The notes below the pieces were generated by a model that was not told where the DNA came from, searched no databases, and was given only the letters and a program-made list of their open reading frames with translations. Shown in pieces: positions 1-10,449 of a stretch of DNA of 64,000 nucleotides. Position numbers and translations under genes: made by a program. Position 1 is the stretch's first letter. Each line of letters opens with the position of its first letter. The DNA is taken from the NCBI GenBank assembly GCA_903930435.1, contig CAIYYN010000029.1, forward strand, positions 62,001 to 126,000, read 5' to 3'. The stretch comes from an uncultured Hyphomicrobiales bacterium (lineage in GTDB: Bacteria > Pseudomonadota > Alphaproteobacteria > Rhizobiales > Ancalomicrobiaceae).

Positions 1-302
1 AAAAATATATCTAGGAATCGCCGCGAAGGATTGCATAAACGTTGCTCGATGATTGTTACGCACAGGGGAAATTTGTTATATTACTCAGATTAAGGTTAAC
101 ATTTTTAACGATATTTATTGACAACTATTAAGTGGCTGGTGATCAGTTTCTTAATTTTGCCGAACTTTATGTTGATTCAAATTTTAAAACCATAATATCT
201 AAAAATTGATCTTTGACTTTTCGGTAACTCAAATTCCAGACCCGATGCCTGAGTTCGGCACATGGATCGAATTCTCGTTCAGGGCGATTGTGGATAAATG
301 CG
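1..302. other. AT-rich non-coding stretch at window start
   Basis: No convincing reading frame on either strand. The stretch is markedly AT-rich compared with the core genes and has several short A/T runs. It probably holds the promoter region of the acyltransferase gene that follows, but I see no confident -35/-10 pair, operator or terminator. Confidence 0.5.
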
Positions 303-1445
303 ATGTGCGAACAGCAAAAACATACGGTTCTGCCGCAGGTGCCTGCCCTTGACGGGGTGCGGGGGCTATCTGTCCTGTTTGTTGCATTTTCCCATTTTCC
401 GCTGGCGATAGGCGCATTGTATTATAATTCAGTGTGGAAGTTTTCGAATGCGCTTCGTCTGAGCTATATATTTTTGGATTTCTTCTTTCTCTTGAGCGGT
501 TTTCTGATCACAAGAATCCTATTGTCAGAAAAGGTAAGAACGGGAACAATCTCTTTTAGCAATTTCTATTTTCGACGCACTCTGAGGATATTTCCCATCT
601 ATTATCTCGCAGCTTTGGCATGCGGTTTGATTTTCCAGCTGTCACCAACGGTCAGATTAAGTCTGCTGACTTATACATATAATTTCCTGCTGCCATTTCA
701 TCCCACACCTATGCCATTGGAGCAGACATGGTCGCTGGCTGTTGAGGAGCAATTCTACCTGATCTGGCCGATGGTCATCCTGTTTGTTCCAACCATGGCC
801 CTGTCACGTGTGACCGGGCTTATCGTACCTCTGACGGCAATTGCTGCGGGCCTGGCTCTGAGCGTCTGGGCTGGTACCGGTGATCAGTTGTTTTCCGGTA
901 ATCTCGTTTACATGTCGACCTTTACCCGAATGATGTCGCTATCATTCGGCGCATGGCTTGCAGTCAGGGAATACGAGAAGCGGCCAATATCGGCTTCGTC
1001 GTCGGTGATACTGATCTTGTGCGGATTGAGTCTTCTCGGGCTGGATCGCTTCGGGAGAAGTTCAGAAATCATCGCTTCGCAAGGCACCTATTGGACCATT
1101 GCGCTCATGGGGTATTCGTCGATTGGCGTCGCGGTCATCGGCACGATCTTGTTCAATCACAGCCGGTTTGGCGATCTTTTGCGGCTTGTTCTGAGCTTCG
1201 CGCCGTTACGGGGCATTGGCCGCATTTCCTACGGTCTCTACCTCTACCATCTCCCCGTCCTGTTTTATTTCGGTCTGAACGATGCTGTCATGCAGGGGGG
1301 GCAGGCACCGATCGCCGTCGTCGCACTTGCGGCCGTCGTTATCTTCACGATCAGCATCGTGTCGTACCTTGCGATCGAGAAGCCGCTGCTGCGTCTGCGA
1401 GGCAAGTCGGACAAGGGCCGTTTGAAACCCACAGCAGCCGAATGA
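303..1445 (+). CDS. Acyltransferase 3 (OafA/YrhL-type) integral membrane protein
   Basis: About 380 residues, dominated by hydrophobic segments as in the acyltransferase-3 family, which moves acetyl or other acyl groups onto surface sugars or lipids at the inner membrane. The N-terminal signature is present: PALDGVRGLSVLFV, then the FSHF histidine, then LDFFFLLSGFLITR. The family's EQTWSLAVEEQFYLIWP motif lies near residue 150, and the basic C-terminal tail is cytoplasmic-like. I chose ATG 303; an in-frame TTG at 288 would add five residues, and neither has a clear ribosome site. It converges on trpE with a 12-bp gap. The sequence does not reveal the acceptor; there is no sugar-biosynthesis cluster beside it. 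Confidence 0.85.
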   Translation: MCEQQKHTVLPQVPALDGVRGLSVLFVAFSHFPLAIGALYYNSVWKFSNALRLSYIFLDFFFLLSGFLITRILLSEKVRTGTISFSNFYFRRTLRIFPIYYLAALACGLIFQLSPTVRLSLLTYTYNFLLPFHPTPMPLEQTWSLAVEEQFYLIWPMVILFVPTMALSRVTGLIVPLTAIAAGLALSVWAGTGDQLFSGNLVYMSTFTRMMSLSFGAWLAVREYEKRPISASSSVILILCGLSLLGLDRFGRSSEIIASQGTYWTIALMGYSSIGVAVIGTILFNHSRFGDLLRLVLSFAPLRGIGRISYGLYLYHLPVLFYFGLNDAVMQGGQAPIAVVALAAVVIFTISIVSYLAIEKPLLRLRGKSDKGRLKPTAAE

Positions 1446-1457
1446 AGCCGGACTGGC

Positions 1458-2972
1458 CTATTGCCCGCGCCGGGCGGCATTGGCGAAGCGCACCGCTTCT
1501 TCAGCGGCCCGGAACAAGGCACTGGACTTGTTGACGCATTCAGTCTGTTCGGACAAAGGCACGCTGTCTGCGACAATGCCAGCCCCTGCCTGCGCGTACA
1601 TCTTGCCGTCCTTGATGATGGACGTGCGCAGGCAGATGCAGGTGTCCATCGCGCCGTCTGCCGAGAAATAGCCGACGCAACCGGCGTAGAGGCCGCGCTT
1701 GTCCTTCTCCAGCTCGTCGATGATTTCCATCGCCCGAACCTTTGGCGCGCCCGAGACCGTCCCTGCCGGAAACCCGGCGGCGAGGGCATCGAGCACATCA
1801 TGCCGTGACGACAGTCGTCCAACCACGTTGGACACGATGTGCATGACGTGGCTGTAATATTCGAGGAAGAATTTTTCGGTGACCTTGACCGACCCGATCT
1901 CCGAGACGCGCCCGACGTCATTGCGTCCGAGGTCGAGCAACATCAGGTGTTCCGCCAGTTCCTTAGGGTCAGCCAACAATTCCTTGGCATAAACAGCGTC
2001 TTGCGCAGCGGTCTTGCCACGCGGACGGGTACCGGCAATCGGGCGGATCGTGACGTCTCCATCGCGAACGCGCACCAGGATTTCCGGTGATGATCCCGCA
2101 ACCGCGAAGTCGCCAAAGTCGAGGAAATAGAGGAATGGCGACGGATTGACCCGCCGCAGCGCGCGATAGAGGGCAAAGGGCGGCAAGCTGAAGGGGGCTT
2201 CAAAGCGCTGACTGAGCACGACCTGGAAGATATCGCCAGCCGCGATGTAGTCCTTGGCCTTTTCGACCATCGCCAGATATTCGGCTTCGGACGTATTCGA
2301 TGTCATTGGCGCCGTCATCGCAATGTCGTCTGAATTCAGCGACTTGTCGACGGGCTTGTCAAGCGCATCCAGGACATCCGAGATCCTGTTGACGGCAGCA
2401 CCATAGGCCAATTTCGCAGATACGCCTTCAGATGGGCGAACCTGCGAGACGATGGTGATCTCATCCTTGACGGAATCAAAGATCAACACAGTCCGAGGGC
2501 GCACAAGGATGGCATCTGGCAACCCGACCACATCTGGATTTGGTGCCCCCAGCCGTTCCATCTGGCGGACCATGTCATAGCCGAGATAGCCGAAGATGCC
2601 GGCAGACATCGGCGGAAGACCCGGCGGCAGGGTGAATTCGCTCTCATGGATGAGCGCCTTCAGCGCATCAAACGAGCGACCTTCAACGGGCACGAATGCA
2701 TTGCGATCACTGGCAAACTGCCGATTGATCTCGCCCGCTTCGCCATGCGCACGGAAAACGAGGTCCGGATCAAAGCCGATCATCGAATAGCGACCGCGTG
2801 TCGCGCCGCCCTCGACGGATTCAAGCAGGAACGTGTGGTCCCGCTGGCTGCATAGCTTGATGTAGGCGGCAACCGGCGTTTCGAGATCGGCGACCGTCGT
2901 GGTCCATACGACAGTCGGCTTGTCCGAGGCATAGATCTCGGCGAATGCGGCTTCTGACGGCTCGATACGCAT
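1458..2972 (-). CDS. trpE: Anthranilate synthase component I
   Basis: 504 residues. It converts chorismate plus ammonia to anthranilate, the first committed step of tryptophan synthesis, and normally pairs with the TrpG glutaminase. The tryptophan feedback motif LLES is at residues 49-52. The C-terminal chorismate-binding domain carries DIFQVVLSQRFE, PIAGTRPRG and PAGTVSGAPKVRAMEIIDE. It is an unfused TrpE with no glutaminase domain, whereas many rhizobia encode a TrpE-G fusion. It lies 11 bp behind ppiD and is probably co-transcribed with it. The expected trpG-trpD-trpC genes do not follow; the next gene is the convergent acyltransferase. Confidence 0.95.
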   Translation of the reverse strand: MRIEPSEAAFAEIYASDKPTVVWTTTVADLETPVAAYIKLCSQRDHTFLLESVEGGATRGRYSMIGFDPDLVFRAHGEAGEINRQFASDRNAFVPVEGRSFDALKALIHESEFTLPPGLPPMSAGIFGYLGYDMVRQMERLGAPNPDVVGLPDAILVRPRTVLIFDSVKDEITIVSQVRPSEGVSAKLAYGAAVNRISDVLDALDKPVDKSLNSDDIAMTAPMTSNTSEAEYLAMVEKAKDYIAAGDIFQVVLSQRFEAPFSLPPFALYRALRRVNPSPFLYFLDFGDFAVAGSSPEILVRVRDGDVTIRPIAGTRPRGKTAAQDAVYAKELLADPKELAEHLMLLDLGRNDVGRVSEIGSVKVTEKFFLEYYSHVMHIVSNVVGRLSSRHDVLDALAAGFPAGTVSGAPKVRAMEIIDELEKDKRGLYAGCVGYFSADGAMDTCICLRTSIIKDGKMYAQAGAGIVADSVPLSEQTECVNKSSALFRAAEEAVRFANAARRGQ

Positions 2973-2983
2973 GGGCGGGCCTG

Positions 2984-4888
2984 TCAGTTCGGGGACGATG
3001 GCGTGCCGATGATCTGTGAAATCACCTGCTGATTGAGCCGCAATCCTGCATCAGCCTGAATGCGCCGCATGAACTCGTTCTGCACAGAGACTTTGAGAGA
3101 GTCCGAGAACTGCTGTTCCGGCTTCTTCAAACTCTCGGCTTCTGCGAAAAAGGCGGGATCACTGACGTCCTGGACCTGGAGAATGATCCGGCCATCATCC
3201 TGGGTCAGGGCTGTTGCAATCGTGCCCTCGCCGCCGCTGAAGGCGGCCGTGACGACGGTCGGCGTCAAGCCATCCGGCGTGTCAGACCGCTTGAAGGGTC
3301 CAGCTGTTTTCACCTCCACGCCAGCGGACTTCGCCACTGCCTCGAAGTCCTCGCCTGCCTGCAAGCGGGCTTCGAGATCTTTCGTCTTGTCCGACAGCGC
3401 CTTGTGCGCCTGTTCAGTTTTCCAGCGCGTTGTAATGTCTGCCTTGACTTCGTCGAGTGTCCGATCCCGCGGCGGCAGAACCTTGACGACGTCGTAGAGC
3501 AGTTCGCCGCCATTGGCGAGCGTCAGCGGATCATTCTGATTGCCCACGTCACTCTCGAAAGCCGATTTGGCGACTTTTGCGAGATCGGTAACGCCCGGCA
3601 GAGGCTTGCCGTCTTCGGTGTTGCCATCCTTGTCGATGGGAGCGGTGGTTACGAGATCGAGCTTGAAGCGCGACGAAATGTCGCTGAAGGTTGCACGCTC
3701 GTCTCGCGCCGACTCGATGGATTTCATGAGGGCGCGCACATCCGCATCAGCCTTGGCGGCGGCCAGCGCAGCCTTGATCTCGCCCTTGACAGCATCAAAC
3801 GGCTTGATGACGGTCGGCTGGATGTCCGTCACCCGCACAATCACATTGCGCAACTTACCTGCCACGACCCCGGAGACGTCGCCCGTTTTGGCGAGTTTGA
3901 AGGCGGCATCGGCAATCACGGGATCGACCAGCGCGGTTTTTTCGATCAGGCCCTGATCGATATCTTCCGGCTTGAGCTTCAGGTCTGCGATGAGCGTGTC
4001 AAATGTCACGCCCTCGCTGAGGCGCTTGGCGGCAGATTCAGCGGCTTCCTTGGAATCAAAGGGGATCTGCTCGATGTGGCGCTTTTCGGGCGTCGTGTAT
4101 TGGGCGATCTGGCGATCATAGGTCGCCCTGGCATCATCATCGGTAATGTCATCGGCCTTTGAGACCTTGGCCGGGTCAACGGTGATCAGCTGAAGGACAC
4201 GCATTTCCGGTGTCTTGTAAGCTGCCTTGCGTTCGTCGAAATATTTCGCAAGGACATCGGGCGCAGGATCGGCCATCTCGGACAGCGGCGCAGAGGATAT
4301 CTGGATATAGCGGATCTTCCGCTCTTCCTCGGCGTAGCGATTGAGCAGTTCCAACATCGCCTTTGGCGTTTGCAGGCCACCGACAAGTGCATCCTGCACC
4401 TGCTTGCGCATTTCGCCCAGGCGGCGGTCGGCCACGTAGGTGTCTTCGTTGATCCGGTTTTCATAAAGCAGACGACGCATCAGGTTTCGGTCAAACTGGC
4501 CATTCGCCCCCTTGAACGAGGGATCGTCGAAAATGGCCTGTCGAATTGCGTTGTCTGAAACCCCGACGCCGAGATTTTTTGCCGCCTCGGTCAGGGTCAA
4601 TTGACTGACGATCTGGGTCAGGATCTGCCTTGGAAGCCCATATTGCATGGCCTCCTGCTTGGTCAAAGGCCGCCCCAACTGGGCGCCGTAGCCATTGAGC
4701 GATCGTGCATATTGCTGATCAAGCTCGACCGCAGACAACCGTGTCGAACCGACTTCGATTGCATCCTCTTCTGTCGAGAATCCTGTCAGGCGCGTGGTGA
4801 CGCCAAACGCGACAAAACTCAGGATGATCAATCCGAGGACGAACTTCGACAGCCAGCTATTGGCGCCGCGACGCAAGACATCAAGCAT
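2984..4888 (-). CDS. ppiD: Peptidyl-prolyl cis-trans isomerase, PpiD/SurA type
   Basis: About 634 residues. This is an inner-membrane-anchored periplasmic chaperone/foldase that helps newly exported proteins fold. The predicted protein starts MLDVLRRGANSW and has a single membrane anchor at residues 11-30 (KFVLGLIILSFVAFGV). A SurA_N-like helical region follows (about 35-180) and then a PPIC-like region around 250-370 with a long helical C-terminus. ATG 4888 was chosen because it puts the anchor at the usual distance from the N-terminus; an upstream ATG at 4975 would add 29 unlikely residues. It precedes trpE by 11 bp and lies downstream of the BLUF gene on the same strand with a 235-bp gap. 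Confidence 0.88.
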   Translation of the reverse strand: MLDVLRRGANSWLSKFVLGLIILSFVAFGVTTRLTGFSTEEDAIEVGSTRLSAVELDQQYARSLNGYGAQLGRPLTKQEAMQYGLPRQILTQIVSQLTLTEAAKNLGVGVSDNAIRQAIFDDPSFKGANGQFDRNLMRRLLYENRINEDTYVADRRLGEMRKQVQDALVGGLQTPKAMLELLNRYAEEERKIRYIQISSAPLSEMADPAPDVLAKYFDERKAAYKTPEMRVLQLITVDPAKVSKADDITDDDARATYDRQIAQYTTPEKRHIEQIPFDSKEAAESAAKRLSEGVTFDTLIADLKLKPEDIDQGLIEKTALVDPVIADAAFKLAKTGDVSGVVAGKLRNVIVRVTDIQPTVIKPFDAVKGEIKAALAAAKADADVRALMKSIESARDERATFSDISSRFKLDLVTTAPIDKDGNTEDGKPLPGVTDLAKVAKSAFESDVGNQNDPLTLANGGELLYDVVKVLPPRDRTLDEVKADITTRWKTEQAHKALSDKTKDLEARLQAGEDFEAVAKSAGVEVKTAGPFKRSDTPDGLTPTVVTAAFSGGEGTIATALTQDDGRIILQVQDVSDPAFFAEAESLKKPEQQFSDSLKVSVQNEFMRRIQADAGLRLNQQVISQIIGTPSSPN

Positions 4889-5123
4889 GTAGACCGAACC
4901 GACTTTCAAAGGCCCAAGGGCTGATCCCTCTGGCAAAGAGCGGCGGATCATAAGAATGAGCGGGCGGAAGAGCAAGTGTCGGCGTCAAATGAAGCAAAAC
5001 TCCCTGAATCCGCCGACAGAATTTGGCTTGATCAGACCGGGCTGCGCTCTTCGGGTGATTTGTGAGGTCGCATGGTCCAATGCCCTGGTTCAGTCATTCG
5101 CCAAACTGGCGGCTTGTGCGATT

Positions 5124-5552
5124 TTAAGTCATCGGAGCGAGATCGCGCAGCGCCAAAAGGAACTCAACACCGTCCTCTCCGCTCATGTTATAAGGTTCAA
5201 ACGTTGAGTTTTCAAATATCTGCCGTATTATGGGAGAAGTTTCTGGTATTTCGCCAAGAAATCCCATTGACCACGAAAAAAATTCACGTTTCTTGACGGG
5301 AGTATAATCAATGATTTTGTTGTCTCGATGTCGTGGATCGACCAAAATGCGATTATATGTTGATTCAATTTGAAATTTTTCACCTTCTAACCATTGGATA
5401 AAATAGTTTGGATGAATATAAAGGGCGCCCGATATTCCTGACGCAGCGTTATTCCGACGCGCAGAGTCGAGGATTAATTTGACGTCGCCCTGCTTAAATT
5501 TGTCTGTACGTCTGCTGACGTAAATAAGTCGTACGAGATCCATGTTAGTCAC
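5124..5552 (-). CDS. BLUF-domain blue-light photoreceptor, stand-alone
   Basis: 142 residues, essentially one BLUF domain, which binds FAD and changes hydrogen bonding in blue light. The key residues are all present at the spacing of AppA: Tyr11 (LIYVS), Asn35, Gln53 (FIQWLEGE), Trp94 and Met96 (FSWSMGF). About 40 residues follow the core, forming the usual capping helices, with no effector domain such as EAL, GGDEF or cyclase. It must therefore signal through a protein partner that is not evident nearby. The gene is AT-richer than trpE/ppiD, suggesting transfer or relaxed codon use. It is divergent from tpiA. Confidence 0.93.
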   Translation of the reverse strand: MTNMDLVRLIYVSRRTDKFKQGDVKLILDSARRNNAASGISGALYIHPNYFIQWLEGEKFQIESTYNRILVDPRHRDNKIIDYTPVKKREFFSWSMGFLGEIPETSPIIRQIFENSTFEPYNMSGEDGVEFLLALRDLAPMT

Positions 5553-5889
5553 TCCGATTGACCAATCACATGAATATAGAGCCGGTTTAGAAGTGCGAGC
5601 ATTCGGATTAAATGCTTAACCAATCTTCTGACGAATAATATACTCATAAAACTTAAAGTATTTATAATGTTCTTATTTAACACCGAGAAAGATTTATATT
5701 GGTCTCAATTCGGATTGCCGGTAGGCGGTGGCGATGACCGAGTCTCCATCGTTTTGCCGACGGTCAATATCGATCGACCTGTTTGTACTGTGTTCAAATC
5801 ATTAGCCCAATAGGCTGATTGTGCCGAACACCACCCTATGGCATGACCCGATGCGAACGAGAGAACTGCATGCGTGCGAAACGAGTTTG
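5553..5889. other. AT-rich divergent intergenic region (BLUF gene / tpiA)
   Basis: No gene seen. The left two-thirds (5570-5710) is very AT-rich and probably carries the BLUF promoter. The part near tpiA has no recognisable RNA element. A GTG at 5821 is in frame with tpiA, but the resulting N-terminal extension is unlike any TpiA, so I treat the stretch as untranslated. Confidence 0.5.
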
Positions 5890-6651
5890 ATGATGAAGCC
5901 ATTGATCGCCGGAAACTGGAAGATGAACGGACTGAGCGCCAGCCTGGCTGAATTTGATGCCATGGTTGCGGGCTATGATGTCGTCTTGCGGTCGGCAGTC
6001 GATCTCATGGTTTGCCCGCCAACTACGCTGCTGACATCTATGGCGGTGCGTGTTGGCACGAGCGGGATCGCGCTGGGTGGCCAGGACTGCCATGCTGCGA
6101 TCCAGGGTGCGCATACCGGCTGCATTTCGGCTGAGATGATTGCTGATGCTGGCGGGACTTCTGTGATTGTTGGCCATTCCGAACGTCGCGCTGATCACCA
6201 TGAAACCAGTGAGATGGTTGCGGCCAAGGCAAAGGCGGCGCTGAGGGCAGGGCTGCTCGCAATTATTTGCGTCGGCGAGACGAAATCAGAACGTCTGGAA
6301 GGCAAGGCGCTTGCAGTCGTCGGTCAACAACTGAAGGAGTCGGTTCCTGTTGATCTGGACGCCAGCCGTGTCGTGATTGCCTATGAACCCGTCTGGGCAA
6401 TCGGCACTGGCCTCACGCCAACGACCGCAGACGTCATCGAAATGCACGCGCATATTCGTGCGTTGTTGAGCGACCTGTTCGGCGCGGCGGGCGCGTCGAT
6501 CCGCATTCTCTATGGAGGGTCGGTCAAACCCTCCAATGCAGCCGAACTCCTGTCCGCCGCGAACGTCGGTGGAGCACTCGTTGGCGGTGCCAGCCTGAAG
6601 GCAGCCGATTTTCTGCCAATCGCCCAAGCTGCTGCAGCTATCGTTCGCTGA
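5890..6651 (+). CDS. tpiA: Triosephosphate isomerase
   Basis: About 253 residues. It interconverts dihydroxyacetone phosphate and glyceraldehyde 3-phosphate in glycolysis/gluconeogenesis in the cytoplasm. The substrate lysine is in GNWKMNG, the catalytic histidine in VIVGHSERR, the catalytic glutamate in AYEPVWAIGTG, and the phosphate loops in YGGSVKP and VGGASL. ATG 5890 and ATG 5893 are adjacent candidate starts; either gives the normal N-terminus. It heads the conserved alphaproteobacterial run tpiA-secG-pyrG-kdsA-eno. Confidence 0.96.
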   Translation: MMKPLIAGNWKMNGLSASLAEFDAMVAGYDVVLRSAVDLMVCPPTTLLTSMAVRVGTSGIALGGQDCHAAIQGAHTGCISAEMIADAGGTSVIVGHSERRADHHETSEMVAAKAKAALRAGLLAIICVGETKSERLEGKALAVVGQQLKESVPVDLDASRVVIAYEPVWAIGTGLTPTTADVIEMHAHIRALLSDLFGAAGASIRILYGGSVKPSNAAELLSAANVGGALVGGASLKAADFLPIAQAAAAIVR

Positions 6652-7001
6652 AAACACAGATTATCTGCAATTACGGCGCATCCGGGCTTACGTGATTGCT
6701 GCTTGGGGGTGGCGCTTGGCAGAGCGATCGTGTAAGACGCCCAACGAATTGCGTTGCTGGTTAGAACGGTTTGCAGGGGTCGAACGATGTGTTCGTGATC
6801 TGCGGACATTGTTCGACAGGCCACCGAAGCCTTTCGGCATCGGCTGGCAAGTGCAGGCGCGACACACCATATGCATCGGGAAGCCTGGGCGGCAACGCTC
6901 CGGCGGAGCGTTTTGTTGAAACCTCATTCCCCTGGGATCCGGCGCTTCAGGCGACGGTCGCCGCGACGCGGTGAGCCCGGCGGGATACTTTGGACGGATA
7001 A
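6652..7001. other. Intergenic region tpiA-secG
   Basis: 350 bases with no credible gene; the short open frames on both strands have no family resemblance or ribosome site. Some alphaproteobacteria carry a tRNA here, but I found no tRNA-like fold. The stretch contains the hairpin listed separately at 6896-6914 and presumably the secG promoter. Confidence 0.5.
6896..6914 (+). terminator. Probable intrinsic terminator
   Basis: A GC-rich 6-bp stem (CGCTCC / GGAGCG) with a 3-base loop is followed at once by four T. It is short, lies 245 bp downstream of tpiA, and could end the tpiA message. Confidence 0.45.
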
Positions 7002-7544
7002 ATGGAAAACGTCGTCATCGTCATTCATTTGATGGTTGTTGTGGCGCTTGTCGGCGTCGTTCTGTTGCAGCGCTCCGAAGGGGGCGCTCTCGGCGTGGGT
7101 GGCGGCGGCGGTGGTTTGATGTCGTCACGCGGCACCGCCAACGCACTGACCAAGGCGACCACGATCCTGGCTGCCGTGTTCTTCTCAACGACGTTGCTGC
7201 TCGCCTTCCTGGCCCAGACGAACGTGCAGAAGCCGAGCTCGATTCTCGATAATGCGCCAGTGCCTGCTGCTGGCTCTACGGCTCCGGCAGCGCCGACGCA
7301 GGGTGGCATTCTTGACCAGCTGCAAAAGTCGCAGACTGCGCCAGCACCTGCAGCATCTGCGCCCGTCGCTGCTCCGAAAGCTGAGACGGCGGCGCCGGTC
7401 ACCCCTGACGCCGCTCCAAAGGCTGAAGCTCCTGTTGTTGCCCCGGCTGCGCCTGCCGAGGCCCCGAAGGTGGAAACACCGACGCCGGCCCCCGTCGAGG
7501 CGCCAAAGGCCGAGACACCGGCCCCGGATAAGCCTGCTCAGTGA
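7002..7544 (+). CDS. secG: Preprotein translocase subunit SecG
   Basis: 180 residues. SecG is the small accessory subunit of the SecYEG protein-export channel in the inner membrane. Two membrane helices are visible (about residues 3-23 and 50-70), joined by the typical glycine-rich LQRSEGGALGVGGGGGG loop. The protein is longer than the E. coli one because of a low-complexity alanine/proline tail of about 100 residues with repeated APKAE/APVE units. Tails of this kind are common in alphaproteobacterial SecG. The gene lies upstream of pyrG, as in related genomes. Confidence 0.93.
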   Translation: MENVVIVIHLMVVVALVGVVLLQRSEGGALGVGGGGGGLMSSRGTANALTKATTILAAVFFSTTLLLAFLAQTNVQKPSSILDNAPVPAAGSTAPAAPTQGGILDQLQKSQTAPAPAASAPVAAPKAETAAPVTPDAAPKAEAPVVAPAAPAEAPKVETPTPAPVEAPKAETPAPDKPAQ

Positions 7545-7552
7545 TGTCGCGG

Positions 7553-7573
7553 TGCCCCGTTCACGACGGGGCA
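7553..7573 (+). terminator. GC-rich hairpin directly after secG
   Basis: A perfect 8-bp stem (TGCCCCGT / ACGGGGCA) with a 5-base loop starts 8 bp after the secG stop. No proper T-run follows, so it may stabilise the 3' end rather than terminate. A better terminator lies 60 bp further on. Confidence 0.45.
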
Positions 7574-7629
7574 TCTGATCTTTGATAAGGGTTCTGGCTA
7601 ACGCGTCGTTCCCTTCAGCTTACAAATCC

Positions 7630-7679
7630 GGCCCGTTTTCAGCGCTAGTCCCAGTCGCGGTGAACGGGCCTTTTTGTTT
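7630..7679 (+). terminator. Intrinsic terminator between secG and pyrG
   Basis: A perfect 8-bp stem (GGCCCGTT at 7630-7637, AACGGGCC at 7663-7670) with a 25-base loop is followed by TTTTTGTTT. It separates secG from pyrG transcription. Confidence 0.65.
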
Positions 7680-7692
7680 GGGATAACTCTGA

Positions 7693-9366
<1,674 letters not shown>

Positions 9367-9492
9367 TTCCGTTTGGTAGATCCATTGCAAGGATCACACA
9401 AAGCAAAGAAATCTCCGGCTTTGTCTTGAAATGGTTGCTATTCCGGTCGACAAGGGCGCGACTTGATCGAAGCGCCCGCTGAGGATGTCACA

Positions 9493-10416
9493 ATGACCCT
9501 GTCTGCCGAAATGCATCCGACGGACCAAGCGTTGTCACTGGTGACGCGTCCGCGCGGGATTGATCATTTGGTCGTTGCAGTCCGGGATCTCGATCAGGGC
9601 AGGGCGATCTGGCAGGCACTTGGGTTTACGCTGACGCCGAAGGCCGAGCACCCTTGGGGCACGCAAAATAGCCTTGCCCAACTCGATCATTGTTTCATCG
9701 AGATTGTCGCTATTGCGGACCCGGCGAAAATCAAGTCGACGACCAAAAAGGCCTTTTCGTTCGGCGCCTTCAATCGCGACTATCTGAAGAAGCGCGAAGG
9801 TGCGTCGATGATCGTGCTTGAATCCACTGATGCGGACGCGGACATCGCTGATTTCGCCAGCCGGAGCCTTGAGACGTTCCAGCGCTTTGATTTTGAACGG
9901 ATGGCTGGCCAGCCGGATGGATCGCGGGAGAGGGTCGCCTTCTCGCTTGCGTTTACCCGTGCGCCCGGCGTAAAGGCGACCGGCTTTTTCACCTGCCAGC
10001 AGCATGAACCCGATCATTTCTGGCACGAGGTCTACCAGCGTCACCCCAATGGCGCCACGACGATTGCCGAGATTACGCTCGTCGCCAAAGATCCCGCCGA
10101 TCACCACATTTTCCTCAAATCCTTCACCGGCAACTCTGACCTTCGGTCAACATCCCTGGGGATCGAGGCTGAGACCCCGCGCGGCAAGATCGCGATCCTG
10201 ACGCCTCAGGCCTTCCGGTTCCGTTACGGTCCCGCGAGCCTCGACAACGTCCCGAGTGATCTCGAAATTCGCGGTATGACTTTCGCCGTCACCAATTTCG
10301 GGGCGACTGCTGCCGGTCTCGTCGCAGGTGGTCTGAAGATCGCAGACTATCACGACGCCCTTGTCATCGGCCCTGATCAAACTCTGGGTCTTGCAGTTGC
10401 CTTCCGTCCGGCCTAA
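9493..10416 (+). CDS. VOC/glyoxalase-like protein (Glyoxalase_3 type)
   Basis: About 307 residues. The N-terminal half reads GIDHLVVAVRDLDQGRAIW, LGFTLTPKAEHPWGTQN and LDHCFIEIVAI, typical of the large vicinal-oxygen-chelate proteins grouped as glyoxalase-like. The second half repeats the fold more weakly. The metal-ligand pattern (His in IDHLV, His in EHPWGT, Glu in FIEIV) is compatible with an enzyme, but the substrate is unknown. ATG 9493 has a GAGG ribosome site 8 bases upstream and is preferred over the TTG at 9463. It sits between pyrG and kdsA, 33 bp before the latter. Confidence 0.8.
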   Translation: MTLSAEMHPTDQALSLVTRPRGIDHLVVAVRDLDQGRAIWQALGFTLTPKAEHPWGTQNSLAQLDHCFIEIVAIADPAKIKSTTKKAFSFGAFNRDYLKKREGASMIVLESTDADADIADFASRSLETFQRFDFERMAGQPDGSRERVAFSLAFTRAPGVKATGFFTCQQHEPDHFWHEVYQRHPNGATTIAEITLVAKDPADHHIFLKSFTGNSDLRSTSLGIEAETPRGKIAILTPQAFRFRYGPASLDNVPSDLEIRGMTFAVTNFGATAAGLVAGGLKIADYHDALVIGPDQTLGLAVAFRPA

Positions 10417-10449
10417 GTCCAGCCGCTCGTAGATCGAAAGGGATCGCCC

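Noticed and set aside
6652-7001. tRNA or small gene in the tpiA-secG gap
   Set aside because: No cloverleaf-like arms or T-loop sequence could be found; open frames look random.
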